Source: Reticulitermes speratus (Eukaryota > Arthropoda > Insecta > Blattodea > Rhinotermitidae). Taken from it: a stretch of DNA of 64,000 nucleotides. This document shows positions 46,415 to 58,329 of the stretch, piece by piece. Below the pieces are notes generated by a model. The model worked only from the letters and a program-made list of their open reading frames with translations. It had not been told where the DNA came from and did no database searches. The stretch's first letter is position 1. Each line of letters starts with the position of its first letter. Position numbers and translations under genes: made by a program. Where the stretch lies: assembly GCA_021186555.1 (NCBI GenBank), contig JAJKFL010000042.1:26287521-26351520 (forward strand), written 5' to 3'.

Positions 46415-46935
46415 TGAAAATCCGCCCAGTGGGAGCCGAGTTGTTTCATGCGGAGAGGATAGACAGCCAGACAGACACACAGATGGACGGACGGACGGAC
46501 GGAGAGACCTGACGAAAGTAATAGTCGCTCTTCGAAATTTTGCGAACGCGCCAAAAAACGGCACAAGCAATTCACTATCACCAGTAATGTCGTGGAAGAT
46601 CAAACTAGCCAGTTTACCAACGAATCTACCGAACAACAGACCGACCAACCAACCAACTAAATAAAATCCGTCCAGTGGGAGTCGAGTTACTCCGTGCAGA
46701 CAAACAGACGGACGGACGGACGGACAGACTGACAGACACAGACATGGCGAAGCTAATAGTCGCTTTTCGCAATTTGCGAACACGCCTTAAAACGGTACAA
46801 GCAACTCACTGTCACCAGGAATGTTGTGGGAAATCAAACTAACCAGTTTACCAACGAACCGACCGACGGACCGACCAACCAACCAACCAACAAACAAACC
46901 AACCAACCAATCAACAAACCAACCAACCAACCACT
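46415..46935 (+). repeat. Tandem duplication (unit about 245 bp) containing GACG and ACCA microsatellites
   Basis: Unit 1 starts AATCCGCCCAGTGGGAG (46420) and unit 2 AATCCGTCCAGTGGGAG (46666). Each has a (GACG)n tract, then TAGTCGCTYTTCG, TTGCGAACRCGCC, CAAGCAAYTCACT, TCAAACTARCCAGTTTACC and an (ACCA)n tract. Overlapping ORFs rich in PTNQ or WLVGW repeats on opposite strands are microsatellite artefacts. Confidence 0.9.
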
Positions 46936-48300
46936 CCATGGGGCAGAAGCTGAGAGTCATTCGCTGCTTAAGAAAAACCTCCGTGATATGGGACCCCCAG
47001 GCTCGGTTCCACATCACAGCAGTCGACCACTGGTCTCTCTCCTGAGCGAGATGAATCCAGTCCACACCCTCCTGTCCTGTTTCTTTAAGACCGGTATATA
47101 GGCGCGTTCGCAGAGGGAATAGCGACTTCTAGTGTCATGTTCGTCCGTCTGTCCGCATGGAACAACGCATTTTCGTGAAATTCTCTATATGGGATTTTTA
47201 CGAACATTTGGTAACACATTCTGATTTTGGTCGAAACCGGGCAAAAGCTACAGATATTTTATGCGGACCTACACACGCCTGTGTGATTGACTGTTGTAAT
47301 GGAGACAGACTATGTTCCCTGTAACATACAACTGAGATTTAAGGAGCAATCGATGATGAGAACATCTCGCATTTTACGAAACAATACAGGAAACGCCGAC
47401 TCTCTCCGTTTACGAGAGAAGTACAAGAAAGGAGGCAGCGCGAGGGACGCGGAGAAAAGTTCAGAATCTAAACATAACATACCATCCCACTCAAATAACT
47501 TAGTGAAATAATAATTGTGCTCAGATTGCATTGAAATTATTTACGAATAATGGGAACGATAGGAAAAACAGGGACAATAACAGAGCAAACTCACCAGAAG
47601 TGTTACGCCCAACGGATGTTTCCGAAGTTGTTGTAATATTCTTCCATTTACGCGTAGGTCTTCCAAGATATCTTTTCGTTTCACGCATGGAAACTATGTA
47701 GTTTTGAGGCATTAACGTTTTCCTTTACGACTGCTAAATTTAGACTATTTCCATCGTCTAGTATACCACAATAGAAGTGGTGAACACAGCGATTTGGAAG
47801 CTGAATACTTTTTGTATTTTTGGAGTACTAGGCAATGAATAAGCCCAAAAACTAAGTAATCTTAAATGTTATGTACTGTAGTCAGGATGCTATACTTTTG
47901 GGTTATGTTCTTCAGTTTTGTGTAGAACTGTTGTTGTTGTTGAATTATGACCTAGTCGCACTTCTCTAACGTAAAACCGTAGTAATACAAATCTGCGCAG
48001 TTTCGTAAATAAAAGAGTCTGTATATTTCCTCCCTACAAGCTAATTTGTCAGTTAAAGCACCTGACAATGACAGCAGAACCTAAGATTCCACGCCGCCAA
48101 GACGAAAACCAACCCCCTAACACGATTCTTAGCCAGTTAGTCCACCACCTGTATGTAATCTTTTCATCAATGTACAGTTGAATGTTAACCTGTTCTTTAT
48201 GTCTTCAAAAATGATATTTTCGGAGAGCTTTATCGACATTCCTTTCCTTCCCGACGGTAACTTTGGCGACACGAATAAATTTTCCTTTAAAGAATTCTAA
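46936..48300. other. No gene recognised
   Basis: ORFs of 60-90 codons only. GTTCGTCCGTCTGTCCGCAT (47139) echoes the GACG/GTCC simple sequence of the preceding duplication, suggesting the repeat once extended this far. No recognised protein. Confidence 0.4.
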
Positions 48301-48719
48301 ATGTCTGAACTCATTAAATTTATGGAATTTTTCCATCGACTAATGCATTGAAATTTAACACACTACGTTTCGGGAACAGGAACAGTCCCCGTCTTCCGGC
48401 TTGCTTCTTCTAAAAGTAGCACTGCTGCCCTCTAGTGAAGAAAATATCTACAGTGACCAGTGATGTATATCGTGTATCAGATGTTTAGTAAGATTTGCGC
48501 TGCCGTAATTTTTAAACTGTGATTGAAATACGTGTTAGTAACAGATTTGACTATAGTTTGTGTTTAATCAGAATGTAAATAATTATGTAGACACGTTTTG
48601 TTTTAGAAGAAGCAATCCTGAAAACGGGACCGAACCTGTCCCCGAAATGTAGTATTTTATGTTAAATTTCAGTACATTAGACGATGGAAAAGTCCATAAA
48701 GTTATTGAGTTCAGATGTC
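48301..48719. repeat. Foldback: arms of about 115 bp around an approximately 190-bp spacer
   Basis: The left arm 48301-48414 is the complement of the right arm 48601-48719: ATGTCTGAACTCATTAAATT pairs with the CATAAAGTTATTGAGTTCAG side. The right arm reads CCTGAAAACGGGACCG then CCTGTCCCCGAAATGTAG; the left arm on the minus strand reads CCGGAAGACGGGGACTG then GTTCCCGAAACGTAGTG. Combining the two suggests an ancestral CTGAAGA box, GGGAAC/GTTCCC stem and GAAAC, again hammerhead-like. No target duplication was found. The same family occurs at 50.65 kb. Confidence 0.8.
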
Positions 48720-49039
48720 ATACACCATCGTCATAAACTTATAGAGTAATATTCTATATAGTTCTTTTTATCACTCATAGGTCAAGGCATTTTCTTGAAT
48801 GCTTTGTTTCCACATTCCTGGAACTGATATTGTTTCCTCAAAATAAGATGCCACGCTTCATACCAATACACAACAACTGTCATACTCATTGTTTTTCATA
48901 TCTTGATATTCAGCTACCTACGTAACCTTGAGAATCACTTCATTCCTTATTATTGAAGTGGACCTTCTATTGTCAGCAAGAGTGGCTGTCCGTGCTTATG
49001 ATGTTCACTTGTATTTATTAACTTGGAGCTGTGGGTGTG
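48720..49039. other. No gene recognised
   Basis: AT-rich unique-looking sequence. Confidence 0.4.
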
Positions 49040-49300
49040 TACTTGGTATCATGATTAGGCTGCGGATTGGACAACCGAGGAGTCATGGTTACATTCCCGG
49101 CAGGGATAAGAGAGTTTTCTTTTTCCTAAAGTGTCCAAACTGGCTGTGGAGCTCTTTCCTCTCGGGTTAAACGGCCGGGGCGTGAAGCTCACCACTCACT
49201 TCCATCTATTGCCGATGTTAAGAGTGATAGCAGGTATACCTCCATTCGTACATACGCCTTCAAGGCGTGCATAGTGACAACTTTACTTTACTTTTTTGTA
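49040..49300 (+). mobile_element. SINE, TTTAC-tailed tRNA-derived family, near-complete copy
   Basis: Plus-strand order is the eroded head ATGATTAGGCTGCGG, the B-box remnant GGTTACATTCCCGGC, AGGGATAAGAGAGTTTTC, GGTTAAACGGCCGGGGCG, CACCACTCACTTCCATC, CATACGCCTTCAAGGCG and the tail TTTACTTTACTTTT. Confidence 0.85.
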
Positions 49301-50204
49301 TTTACTTTGCCAGTAGTTACATTCACCAGGCAGACTGTCTCAGCAGTATTTCGATGTCTTATAATTGTTCCCGTAAACGCATATCACAGGGAAATACAAA
49401 TACGTAACCTCTTCCCGCCCACCAAACAGGTTTTGATGATGTTAACATATTTTGATGAGAAGAAGAATCATATTTAAATTTCACATCACTGCAAGAGAAT
49501 ATTAGCTTGGCCCAGTAGGAGGTGAGTGGTTTGACAGATGTAGCGTGACATTACCACTATGTGTAGAACATCTGCTCAGTCACTAGGGGAAATTATGGGA
49601 ATATTATACACAACTCTGTTTTAAAATTAAAATTAAATTACATATTCAGTACTTGGACTGGTAAAAGGAGTGGGTTAAAATTATGTTGGTCACTGGTGCC
49701 TGTAAATAGGCACGTGGAAACACAAGGACTTTACCCAGCTTATGAAAGTATTTTGTAATTTTGGGTGAAAGTTCTGTTAGTAGTAGTTTTGTTCCATGCA
49801 TGTGGTGTAATGTAACGTCGTCAGAAATCTTTCATTAAACTGTCTGTGCTCATCTCATTGCCAGCGATGCTGGCAGGGCAGACCATACTTTCTTCAGAAA
49901 AAATATTAAAATACTAAAGATACTGCATGTGCGGGTAGAACCGAAACAAACTGCGCGTTCGTCCCAGTCGTTGCTTAAGGTACTTCAGGTGTCAGGATTT
50001 GCATTCACTTCCAGGAATTTGCGGACGCTGGTTCACGTCCTGTCCAAAACCGGCCACTAGAAAAAATTAAGTCTGGGAAGGATCAGTAGCAATGAATATT
50101 TTTGGCATGTGCACTGTTACGTAGTTACAGAGGTGCTGTACTTTCCTGGTAATGTCGTGGGTCGTTTTAAAAATTCTGTACTAAATATTTGCTATTTATG
50201 TAAA
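49301..50204. other. No gene recognised
   Basis: Short ORFs only. No repeat partner in the window. Confidence 0.4.
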
Positions 50205-50505
50205 GAGACAAAGGTAAAGTTTTCCCTGCCCACGCCATGAAGGCATGCAGGGGGAACAGAGGTGTAGCTCCATCCACGCTTAACCTCATCGCTAAGTGGA
50301 GGTGAGTGGCCAACTTCTTGCCCCGACCGCTTTACCTCCGGTAAAGAACCCCAGTACCCATTGAACGGGAGGCTGGATGGGCCCCAAAGCCGATGTGGAT
50401 GTTTTGGAGAAGAGAAAAACTCTTTCCTCTGCCGGAATTCGAACCCCAGACCGTGCAGCTCGTATCCTAGTCTATACTTACTGCGCTATCCCGCCTCATT
50501 CACTC
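50205..50505 (-). mobile_element. SINE, TTTAC-tailed tRNA-derived family, best-preserved copy
   Basis: Read on the minus strand: GGCGGGATAGCGCAGTAAG (A box TAGCGCAGT), TACGAGCTGCACGGTCTG, GGGGTTCGAATTCCGG (B box), AGTTTTTCTCTTCTCC, CAGCCTCCCGTTCAATGGG, GGAGGTAAAGCGGTCGGGG, TTGGCCACTCACCTCC, AAGCGTGGATGGAGCTACAC, CATGCCTTCATGGCGTGG and a short CTTTACCTTT tail. Head, body and tail together define the family as tRNA-derived, transcribed by polymerase III. Confidence 0.92.
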
Positions 50506-50647
50506 TTTATTAGTATGTTTGTGAATACGGACGGTTTGTACTGTACGTGTTCAGTTAATGGGACTGCGTGCTGTAACAGAATTGCAAGGAGTTAATAAAA
50601 TTGTATAGGATTCTGGTGATGGTACGAGTATATCACGTAAGGAATAA

Positions 50648-50920
50648 TTTACTTTATGGACTTGTCTATCGTCCCGTGTTAAAAATAAAATAAAAGTAAG
50701 AACACTTCCGTTTCGGTCTCCATCCTCTGGCTAAAAATAATATAAAAAAGTGTAAAAATGCCCAGATGTTAAGAACAGCTTTGCATATCGTGCCCAACTG
50801 CGTAGGTGTCTACTCACTCCATTACCTGAAAACTGGAACCTATCCTGTCCCCGAAATGCAGTGTTTTAATTTCCATTTTATTTTTAACACGGGACGGTGA
50901 ACGAAGTCCATAAAGTAAGT
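50648..50920. repeat. Foldback: arms of about 85-95 bp, same family as 48.3 kb
   Basis: TTTACTTTATGGACTTG and GTCCCGTGTTAAAAATAAAA on the left pair with TTTTATTTTTAACACGGGAC and GTCCATAAAGTAAG on the right. The right arm has CCTGAAAACTGGAACC, then CCTGTCCCCGAAATGCAGTG, matching the 48.6-kb arm. The left arm keeps CCGTTTCGG. The cores are eroded. Confidence 0.8.
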
Positions 50921-53900
50921 GATCCCACGTACAAGGACTGTAACAGAAGTATTCCTGGTGTTTACTGTAACAGACGTGATTAGAAATTACGTAAAAATAG
51001 GGAAGGGGATTGCAAAGCTTGAAGGGAATCGGTCATGTGGTTCAGCCGTTACTGGAGAGGACAGAGACGGACGGCAAACGGAAGCCGTCTGCAGTGAGGC
51101 ACCGCGCCGTATTTTACGTAGACGTATACACTAGCTGTAATGGGAAGTAAGATCTTAATGTTATGCTCGTAGACGTGCAGGCGGTCGTCTTTGCCCCTGG
51201 TCGGCGGTGTCAGAAAACCGCCGCTTAAACTAACACTTCCGTAAGCGGGGAATTTCCGCTCATAAGAAATAATGTAAATGTGGATCATTGAGTACCGGGT
51301 TGGTGTGTACAGTACTACTTACAAATAAACATTAAGTAAATGCTTTCGCAAAAATTACGTAATTGCTCAGGTCTACCAACCGATTATAATAAAAGCCAGT
51401 TATATAGTGCTACAGAGCTAAATATTGTGAAATGACGAATAGCGTGTTTCCGTTTTCGTTTCCTCCCATTTCCAGTCAGGAGTGGGTGTAATGCATTATT
51501 GTCCGTTCCACATATCATTATGTCGGATATGGACTTAGGATTGCAGCGCAAGTGTCTAATACAGTGAGTTATTAGTTTAAAAACTACAAACTACGAATCA
51601 TTTGTTAAAAATTTACTGCTTACAGGTAGTGTTTCGACAATTAATTATGGATTTATCGCTGATTACTCACATGTTGGCGACAATGAAAGTTAATAAGCGA
51701 TATAAATAAGTCTGTTATGGAGTACTGCAAGGAACAGGACTATTTACATACTGCATTATTTATTTTATGCACACGGGTTATAATTAATAGTATAATTTTT
51801 ACCAATGTTACAACGGTTATTTGCCACTTCGAATCGTGTCTTATAGACTGTTCAGAAATCGTGCCAAGAACTTCGATACTGAGTAGAAAATGGTGGATGC
51901 ATGTCAGATTAAAACCGTTTTCTGTTGGGAAATTCCTGCTCCATGGCTGTGATCACCGGGAGCGCGGGGAATCGAGCCCCATGTACGCGGTGAAAGTGAT
52001 GGAAACCATTTGCTGTTCAACAATTCGTGGTTCACGAATGTGATAGTTTGAAGGGTAGGGTATTTTTTGCTCATTTTCCCTCAAACCTTTGGTTCCTATA
52101 CGCTGGGAAGGATATCGGGGCCCCCGTAACAGGGGTCCTGTATATCGGAAATGTCTTCTGGCATTTGTAGCTTTCCCAGTTGTACACATTTGAACATCTG
52201 GTCACAGAGACGTCATATTCTTTCCATCAGTCCATTGACCCGTCGCCATACTTGGTTGTAATCGTCGCACAATCACTGATCTTGGCTTCTCTCCTCATAA
52301 TAGCGGCAGTGTAACGCGACTGTTGGATATGAATAAACAAATTTATGGCGTAGTAAGTTTGTCCACTTGATGAACAATGGATGAAGTAAGTATGTACAGC
52401 TGGCATCCAATTCGATATCTGATTTTCGGGATATAGCGTGTTTCATCGTCGTATAAGGACTGTACCCTCTGTGGGACCTGCACAACGAAAACATTGGAAC
52501 ATAGTTTCTCTGTCCAAACACTGTGCCAAGGAAGAATTCAGAAGCTTCAAATACCGAAACTAGACTTTCAACAAGGCATGTTCTGATAAAAGTTATCAAC
52601 GTTTATTTACGTAATATCAGTAGATAAATTGTGTCCTCGTCACGTTTCCAAGTATGTAAAATTCAGTAGAAGTACCGTAAGTCGTCAGACGCATATGACT
52701 TTCTGAATCACATATAGTATGTATTTTAGTGGAGTTTATTTGTTTGAATTTTCTTTTGACTCTCCGGAGGCGTGTCATTTCAAAATAATGTATCTGTAGC
52801 TCCCTCCACCCCAAAGAAGACGTGAAAGAGACCTCGAGTAATTAAGGAATTTTAAATAAGTTTACACAAGATTCTTCTTTTTAACTAGAAGCACATAATG
52901 CATGTTGCTGATTTTTGGAAAGCGGTGTGGGGGTGAGTGATATAAATATCGATAAATACTTATCTTATTACTGTCACATTGTTCGCCTGGGAACGATAAG
53001 CTATAATTAGTTTCTTTGTGTTTAAACTGTTGCTAACTGGCAAAAGAGAGTTTACTGATGCTTTAATCAGTCGTTATAAAATATACAGTGTGGCCCAGAA
53101 CTCATGTGACCGAAAACTTTCTATCGTTTTAACGGGATTGCTAATATAGAGTTATGCCAGTCAGTTTTTAAAACGGTATCACATTGTTTTGAGTTGTGTA
53201 TAGAACATGGAGGATCTCATTTCGAACAAATTTTGTAAATTCAGTGAGCAATAAAAGATTTCAACGTATTGTAGTGTGTATTTACTACGTTGGTAACTGA
53301 CTTTCGGGCCATCTCATGTTGTCATCAGAATGTTTTGTTAACGTGTTTTACTGTCATTAATTAAAGTTACCCTTTTTAATCGACTGTTCTACCGGTGGAT
53401 TCATATTTTATTGTGGGTCACCTTTTTACAAGAATTCTGGGTATTAAGTCTTAACGTGGAACTACTTTAAATACTCATCCCTTGAGAGCCAAATTCGCAA
53501 CTACTAGTTTCTCCTCGTACGTACTTGATACCAGAGGGACGTACGAGTTGCGTTCCAAAGTGTCTGCTTTATTTGTGTCATACAGAGACACGACCAAACC
53601 TCCCGAACAGACCGGGAAACGAACCCGCAGAGCAGCGAGGGACACCACACACACACACACAAATACAGAGACACCACCCAAGGTCCTAACCTTTGCCCTT
53701 CTCGACGACATGGAAGGGAGTGACATCACCCACACCCGTCACGGACGACTATGACGAGACAGCGCTGTGCAGTGGGTCAAATTAAGCGAGAGCTGGCAAA
53801 ATTCAAATTTTTCGATTTCTACAAAATGCTTAAAAATCTACCTGAAGGGCAAAAGAAAATTCCCAGGGTAACGAAAATATACGTCTTATGGCAACTGGAT

Positions 53901-54814
53901 ATATTTTCAGTAGCAGCTGTTTGGAAAGTACTTTGTACACAAAGCCTGGTAGTTGTCTGTTAATAATTTTTACAGTGACAATTTAATTTATTAAGTGAAC
54001 TGATTATGGAACAGAGAAATCAAGGTATGTAATGTGTAAAGCAATTAAAACATAATATTCATGTGAAATAAGTAATTTTTATATCAATATATTACATTAA
54101 TGTTTTGTTGCATATAATTTGAAGTCAATTATTCACTTAGAGCTGCAAAATTGATCTGAGCCGATCCAGCTCCGTTTGTTGCATTGTTGTATAGCTTTAA
54201 CCTTCATTATTATTACACAAAACATTAGCTGCTAAAACATGCTACTCTGCAAGTTATTAACGATTGCATAAAGTAGTGTTATGTACTTACAGAATTTGAT
54301 CATGCGGTTCGACGTGTAGTCTACTATTTTGATTTCCCACTGTCGATTTTAATAAAAGGTTAGTAGAGTGTACATGACTAATCAAGCTTACACATTAGGT
54401 ATGTTATTCTTATAAATATACACTTTATATTCCTATACATATATGTATATATTTATTGTTAAATGTCTTATAATAAAATGTGAAAAAATATCGCACAATT
54501 ATTTACAGATGAACACAAAATTATACCACGTGTAGTTGTTTAAGCTTTGGACACAAAGAAAAGGCAAGCGCAGCAACATAAAGAGTGAATACGTTCAAAA
54601 TAGTGTCATAGGGATATAGGTACAGATATTTTTGTTTTTAATTAGAAGTCGAGATACCACGTGTACATTTATTTTATAAACATTAAACTGATATTAGTTA
54701 AACACTAATTGCTTTATTGTCAATTTTCAGACACTTTTTTATTCTCAGTTTTGTTGATCGATCTCAGTTTTCCAGTGGTGAACCGGTTACTGGTTTTCAG
54801 TCACCATAGTTGCC
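50921..54814. other. No gene recognised over about 3.9 kb
   Basis: ORFs up to 108 codons (51717-52043 plus, 52273-52599 minus) without recognisable domains. At 53328-53290 the minus strand has CTGATGACAACATG then GGCCCGAAAGTCAGTTACC, a hammerhead-like box pair with GAAAG instead of GAAAC. CAGTGTGGCCCAGAAC at 53091 resembles a DNA-transposon terminal repeat but no partner was found. A short (CACA)n tract lies at 53647-53662. Confidence 0.4.
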
Positions 54815-54995
54815 GGTTTGTTGCGTCGTCACATGTTAAATTCCGCTGCTTCATAACCCTCTCCACTTCCTTTTTTCGCTTTATTTCGGGTCGTCGTCGT
54901 CTTCCAGTTCCCAGATCATTATTCGCTTAGGCCATCTGCTATTCTCCATGCGTACTACGTGTCCATACCATTTCAACATATTGTTTTCCATTCTT
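54815..54995 (-). pseudogene. LINE fragment: C-terminal tail of a reverse transcriptase protein
   Basis: The minus strand reads MENNMLKWYGHVVRMENSRW, PKRIMIWELE, then after a shift GRRRRPEIKRKKEVERVMKQ and RNLTCDD. This is the WYGHV.RM...W.KRI..W.P.GRR.RGRP tail typical of insect LINE proteins. Upstream it runs into a poly-G stretch (poly-C on plus, 55013-55024) and loses similarity. It represents a separate LINE lineage from the 23.5-kb element, whose tail reads WIGHILRRN. Confidence 0.75.
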
Positions 54996-55789
54996 TACAA
55001 AATTGTTTGTGCCCCCCCCCCCCCATTTTTTCTGTAAAACAGTTGTTACAACTTCTATTCTGTGGTAACCCGTCGTGGATCGGAATCAGTGTTCATGTTC
55101 TTATTAGGTCTGCATTGATAATGTCTTCAATATCTGCATTGTTGTTAGAAATTTTAGTGTCCAGCATCGAAGCGGGATCCATTTAATGAATTACAGTGTG
55201 GGGTGTACTGTTGTAAACCAAGGGGCCACTGTTGGATTGTATGGGTAGCCACGTTTACATTTTCAGAACCACAAAACATTTATTTATTTTGTCTTTCTCA
55301 CTCTGTGGCTGTTCCTGGTGCAGATAGTTACATACGTTTGAAACAAATTCGTACGAAAGCAGGTTTGCTGAGTTCGCAGTGGCTTGATAACGATAGATAT
55401 TTTGCAGCGAATGAATTGTATGTGAAAGAATCCATATTTGAAGTTCCATATCTCAGTAGTTAATTGGACTGAAACGTACACTGCGAACACAGACAGATGT
55501 AGTCAATATTCAAAACAGTTGGTCAACGATGTATGGACTGAACTGTTTACAGCAACATTAAGTAAACCATAAACAGTAACAATCCATATTGTCTTACAGA
55601 AACGTTTAAGTAAGACAAAGGTTGTTCCGATGCCCGACTTGTAGACCTGCCATAGTCCTCAGTACGTTTTACCTTCGATACTCGCAAATATTTGTGGAAT
55701 TTTGTTGACTGCTTTTTTATTTGTGTGTGTGTGTGGGGGGGGGGGGGGGCGACAGAAGCTACGGACGCACCGCAGCCTTAAGTCTTAGT
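54996..55789. other. No gene; poly-C at 55013-55024 and GT/G tract at 55722-55749
   Basis: The ORFs at 55203-55463 and on the opposite strand are uninformative. The (GT)n(G)n tract borders the SINE that follows. Confidence 0.5.
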
Positions 55790-56035
55790 ATGCAACTACT
55801 GTGATGAAGATGAAGAGAAAGATGATCAGTTTTTTTCCCCCCATTCTTCCAAGTAATGGAGCACGGGGGGAATGAAATTGACAGAGGAAAACCGAAGTAC
55901 TCGGGTTAAAAACCTGTCCCAGTCCCACTTTGTCCACCACAAATTCCACATGGACCGGCCCGGGATCAAACCCGGGCCTCCGCGGTGGGAGGCCGGCGAC
56001 TAACCGCCTGAGCCATGGCACGACCTTTTTGACTG
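55790..56035 (-). mobile_element. SINE, tRNA-derived, CATCTT-tailed
   Basis: Read on the minus strand the head is GTGCCATGGCTCAGGCGGTT (A box TGGCTCAGGCGG), a GGCCTCCCACCGCGG arm and CCCGGGTTTGATCCCGGG (B box), a near-complete tRNA-like fold. The body has ACAAAGTGGGACTGGGACAG and TTTTCCTCTGTCAATTTC. The tail is CATCTTTCTCTTCATCTTC. The ORF 55785-56069 is a by-product. One copy in the window. Confidence 0.85.
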
Positions 56036-56724
56036 CTTTATGTAGTTGAAAATTTGCGGCACGGGACACTCCCCGTCACATTAACCGTTTAGTGGTTCCT
56101 AGTGTGCAGAAATCTATCCGACTTGGAACGAGGGTACGCGCTGAGAGTGTGTTGTGATTAGAAACAAATTAGAAAGCCAGAAACGTGCTGAGATTGTTCT
56201 GTGATTGGAACAGAGTTATAATGCGAAAACCTGAAGAGTGTGTGTTGTGGTTAAAAAAAATAGATCGCTAGAAACATGCTGAAAGTGTGCTATATTTCGT
56301 CCCAGTTTTTCGGACATGACTACGATCACTAGCCTCTTCCAGAGTCGACAGCCGAACAGGTAATGTAATGTACAACTTGGGAACATCTACACACTCTTAC
56401 GAGGTGATCCGCATCCACGGCCTGTAAGGCCGAACAAAGAACTTATAAACAATAAGTAATTGAATTTCTTTGTTCCAGCTGGTTGCATAACCCATTCTCC
56501 CTCCAAAAAAAAAGCAGGGCGCAACAGGTCTATTTCATTGTCAAGCAAATGTTCCTACATAGGATGTAAGAGAAAAATGAAGATATAATAGCTGAAGTAT
56601 GAAGTTACTTATATCGCGTTACAGACTACTTTTGATGTTCGTGGTAGTTACGGACCCTAAGGCTATACATCAACTTCGTCCAATCCAATTAACGAAGTAA
56701 CTAAATAATTATCCCTGCTGATCA
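56036..56724. other. No gene recognised
   Basis: GAAACGTGCTGAGATTG (56188) and GAAACATGCTGAAAGTG (56271), each preceded by TTGTGRTTRGAA-type sequence, form a weak tandem repeat of about 50-80 bases at 56140-56300. No protein signal. Confidence 0.45.
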
Positions 56725-57060
56725 TAGTAGCTGTGCGGTCGGCAGGTGTTTCTCGACCGCTCGAATACTGGTCGTGAGTTCGAATCCCATTAGTGACCTG
56801 AATGTAGGCACGCGGGTTTTTTGTATTTGTATTGTCTTCTGCATGCAAGGACGTTAACGTGCAATTTGCCGATCTGACATAAAAGGAGGGCTGTGAAGTG
56901 TCTGTTAAGGTGATTTGGAAATCGATCGCTAATTCGAACAGAGCAAAGACTGAAAAATAATTATAATCGCTGTCTCGCTGGTACATGAACTCGAATGTTG
57001 CACACCGCTCACGTAAAATGCCACCACAAAACCGTGGCCGTAACCAGTTAAACCCGGTTG
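56725..57060 (+). mobile_element. SINE, tRNA-derived (single copy in window)
   Basis: The plus strand has TAGCTGTGCGGTCGGC (A-box-like) and, about 45 bases on, GTGAGTTCGAATCCCATT (B box). The body includes GGCACGCGGGTTTTTTG, CATGCAAGGACGTTAACG, TGCCGATCTGACATAAAAG and CGTGGCCGTAACCAGTTAAA. The minus-strand ORF 56663-57064 is antisense to it and not considered coding. Confidence 0.75.
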
Positions 57061-57725
57061 ACATATCTTCAACTTATGTCCAGAGGCAAATTTTAATACT
57101 GGACTGTGGTTTGAAATTTTGTGTTATTTTCATTAAATTGAATTACACATAAAATTTAAAACCATAATGCTTGCGGGACTGTATGTGCAATACGAAAGTC
57201 ATCTTTATGGGCTTCTTGTCAGCTTCTGGATCTGTTGGTAATATCTGTATATGGAAGGTAGTCAGTTTGCAGACAGTACAGTGATTTTAGACAGTTTTGA
57301 ATGATTTCCGTTTCTGATTTATCGGAAATAACGTATTTTTGTAACATGTTCGACACACTTGAATAATTTTAAAAAGTGATAATGGTTATGTCTTCGGTAA
57401 ATATTGAAGTGTGTAGAGTTTTATATGTATTAGACTGCAGATAAATGAAGATTAAAAAGTGCTAGCTTGAACAAGTAGTAACTTTCGTGTTTTCCTGTAG
57501 AAATGTCTCGAATATGTCTGGTCAGATAGCGGAAACATTACAGCATCTTATCGCGCAAAGGTTTCCATCTTTCCACATTATGCTTCATTCTCACTTATTT
57601 ATGTTTTTCTGTAAACTCGTATTTTAAAATTAATTATTTCATGATCGTTGCACACCACATTTTTTTAAAAGTAGCCGAAGGTTTTTAATGAAAATCTGAA
57701 CTATTTTCTGACACTAAAGTCATTC
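57061..57725. other. No gene recognised
   Basis: AT-rich sequence with no informative ORF or repeat partner. Confidence 0.4.
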
Positions 57726-57985
57726 TGCCGATCCCAGTGGCCGCGCGGTCTAAGGCGTGGGTCTGCGGCCGCTCGCTTACTGGGATTGTGGGTTCCAATC
57801 CCACCGGGGGCAAGGATGTCTGTCTCTTGTGAGTGTTGTGTGTTGTCAGGTAGAGGTCTCTGTGACGAGCTGGTCCCTCGTCCAGAGGAGTCCTACCGAG
57901 TGTGGTGTGTCTATAAAGTGTGATCGTGAAGCCTCGAAAAATGAGGCGGCCTAGGCCCCCAAGGGGCTGTCGAGCCATTGAGGGG
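57726..57985 (+). mobile_element. SINE, tRNA(Leu/Ser)-like family, most complete copy
   Basis: The head is CAGTGGCCGCGCGGTCTAAG, GCGGCCGCTCGCTTACTGGG and TGGGTTCCAATCCCACC (B box). The body is GGATGTCTGTCTCTTGTGAG, TGTTGTCAGGTAGAGG, CCAGAGGAGTCCTACCGAG, TGATCGTGAAGCCTCG, GGCGGCCTAGGCCCCC and GGGGCTGTCGAGCCATTG. The other copies are at 15.63 (minus) and 43.89 kb. Confidence 0.92.
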
Positions 57986-58329
57986 GAAAAAAACATTCTA
58001 ACTAACGTCTCAGTACAATAGCACGTTTGAACATATTTCAACAAAGTGACGCTGAACTTGTTGATGTGGAAGTAACAGAAGAGAACAGCGACTTCCCAGC
58101 TTTCAGAATGCAGCGGCGCTAAACAGATTGTACTGCACGTGTCTTTCAAGGTTCATAAGAGCCATGACACATATAGAATTGTTTTTGCTTATATCGTTTC
58201 TTTAAATTGATAATGCAAAGTTTTGCGGCTTTGGAGTGGCCCTTACGTCTCGTACGAAGTTTTATACCTTTCTAACACGGGATATGAAAATGAATTTCTC
58301 ACATGATGGATCAAAATTTAATGATTTTT

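Noticed and set aside
46787-47101. ORFs with [12 protein letters not shown] or PTNQPTNK repeats
   Set aside because: Antisense and sense readings of the ACCA microsatellite.
53091-53106. CAGTGTGGCCCAGAAC as a DNA-transposon terminal repeat
   Set aside because: No inverted partner within several kilobases and no transposase nearby.
57726-57800. A genuine tRNA-Leu or tRNA-Ser gene
   Set aside because: The same head heads three SINE copies with a shared 260-base body, so it is a SINE promoter, not a tRNA gene.
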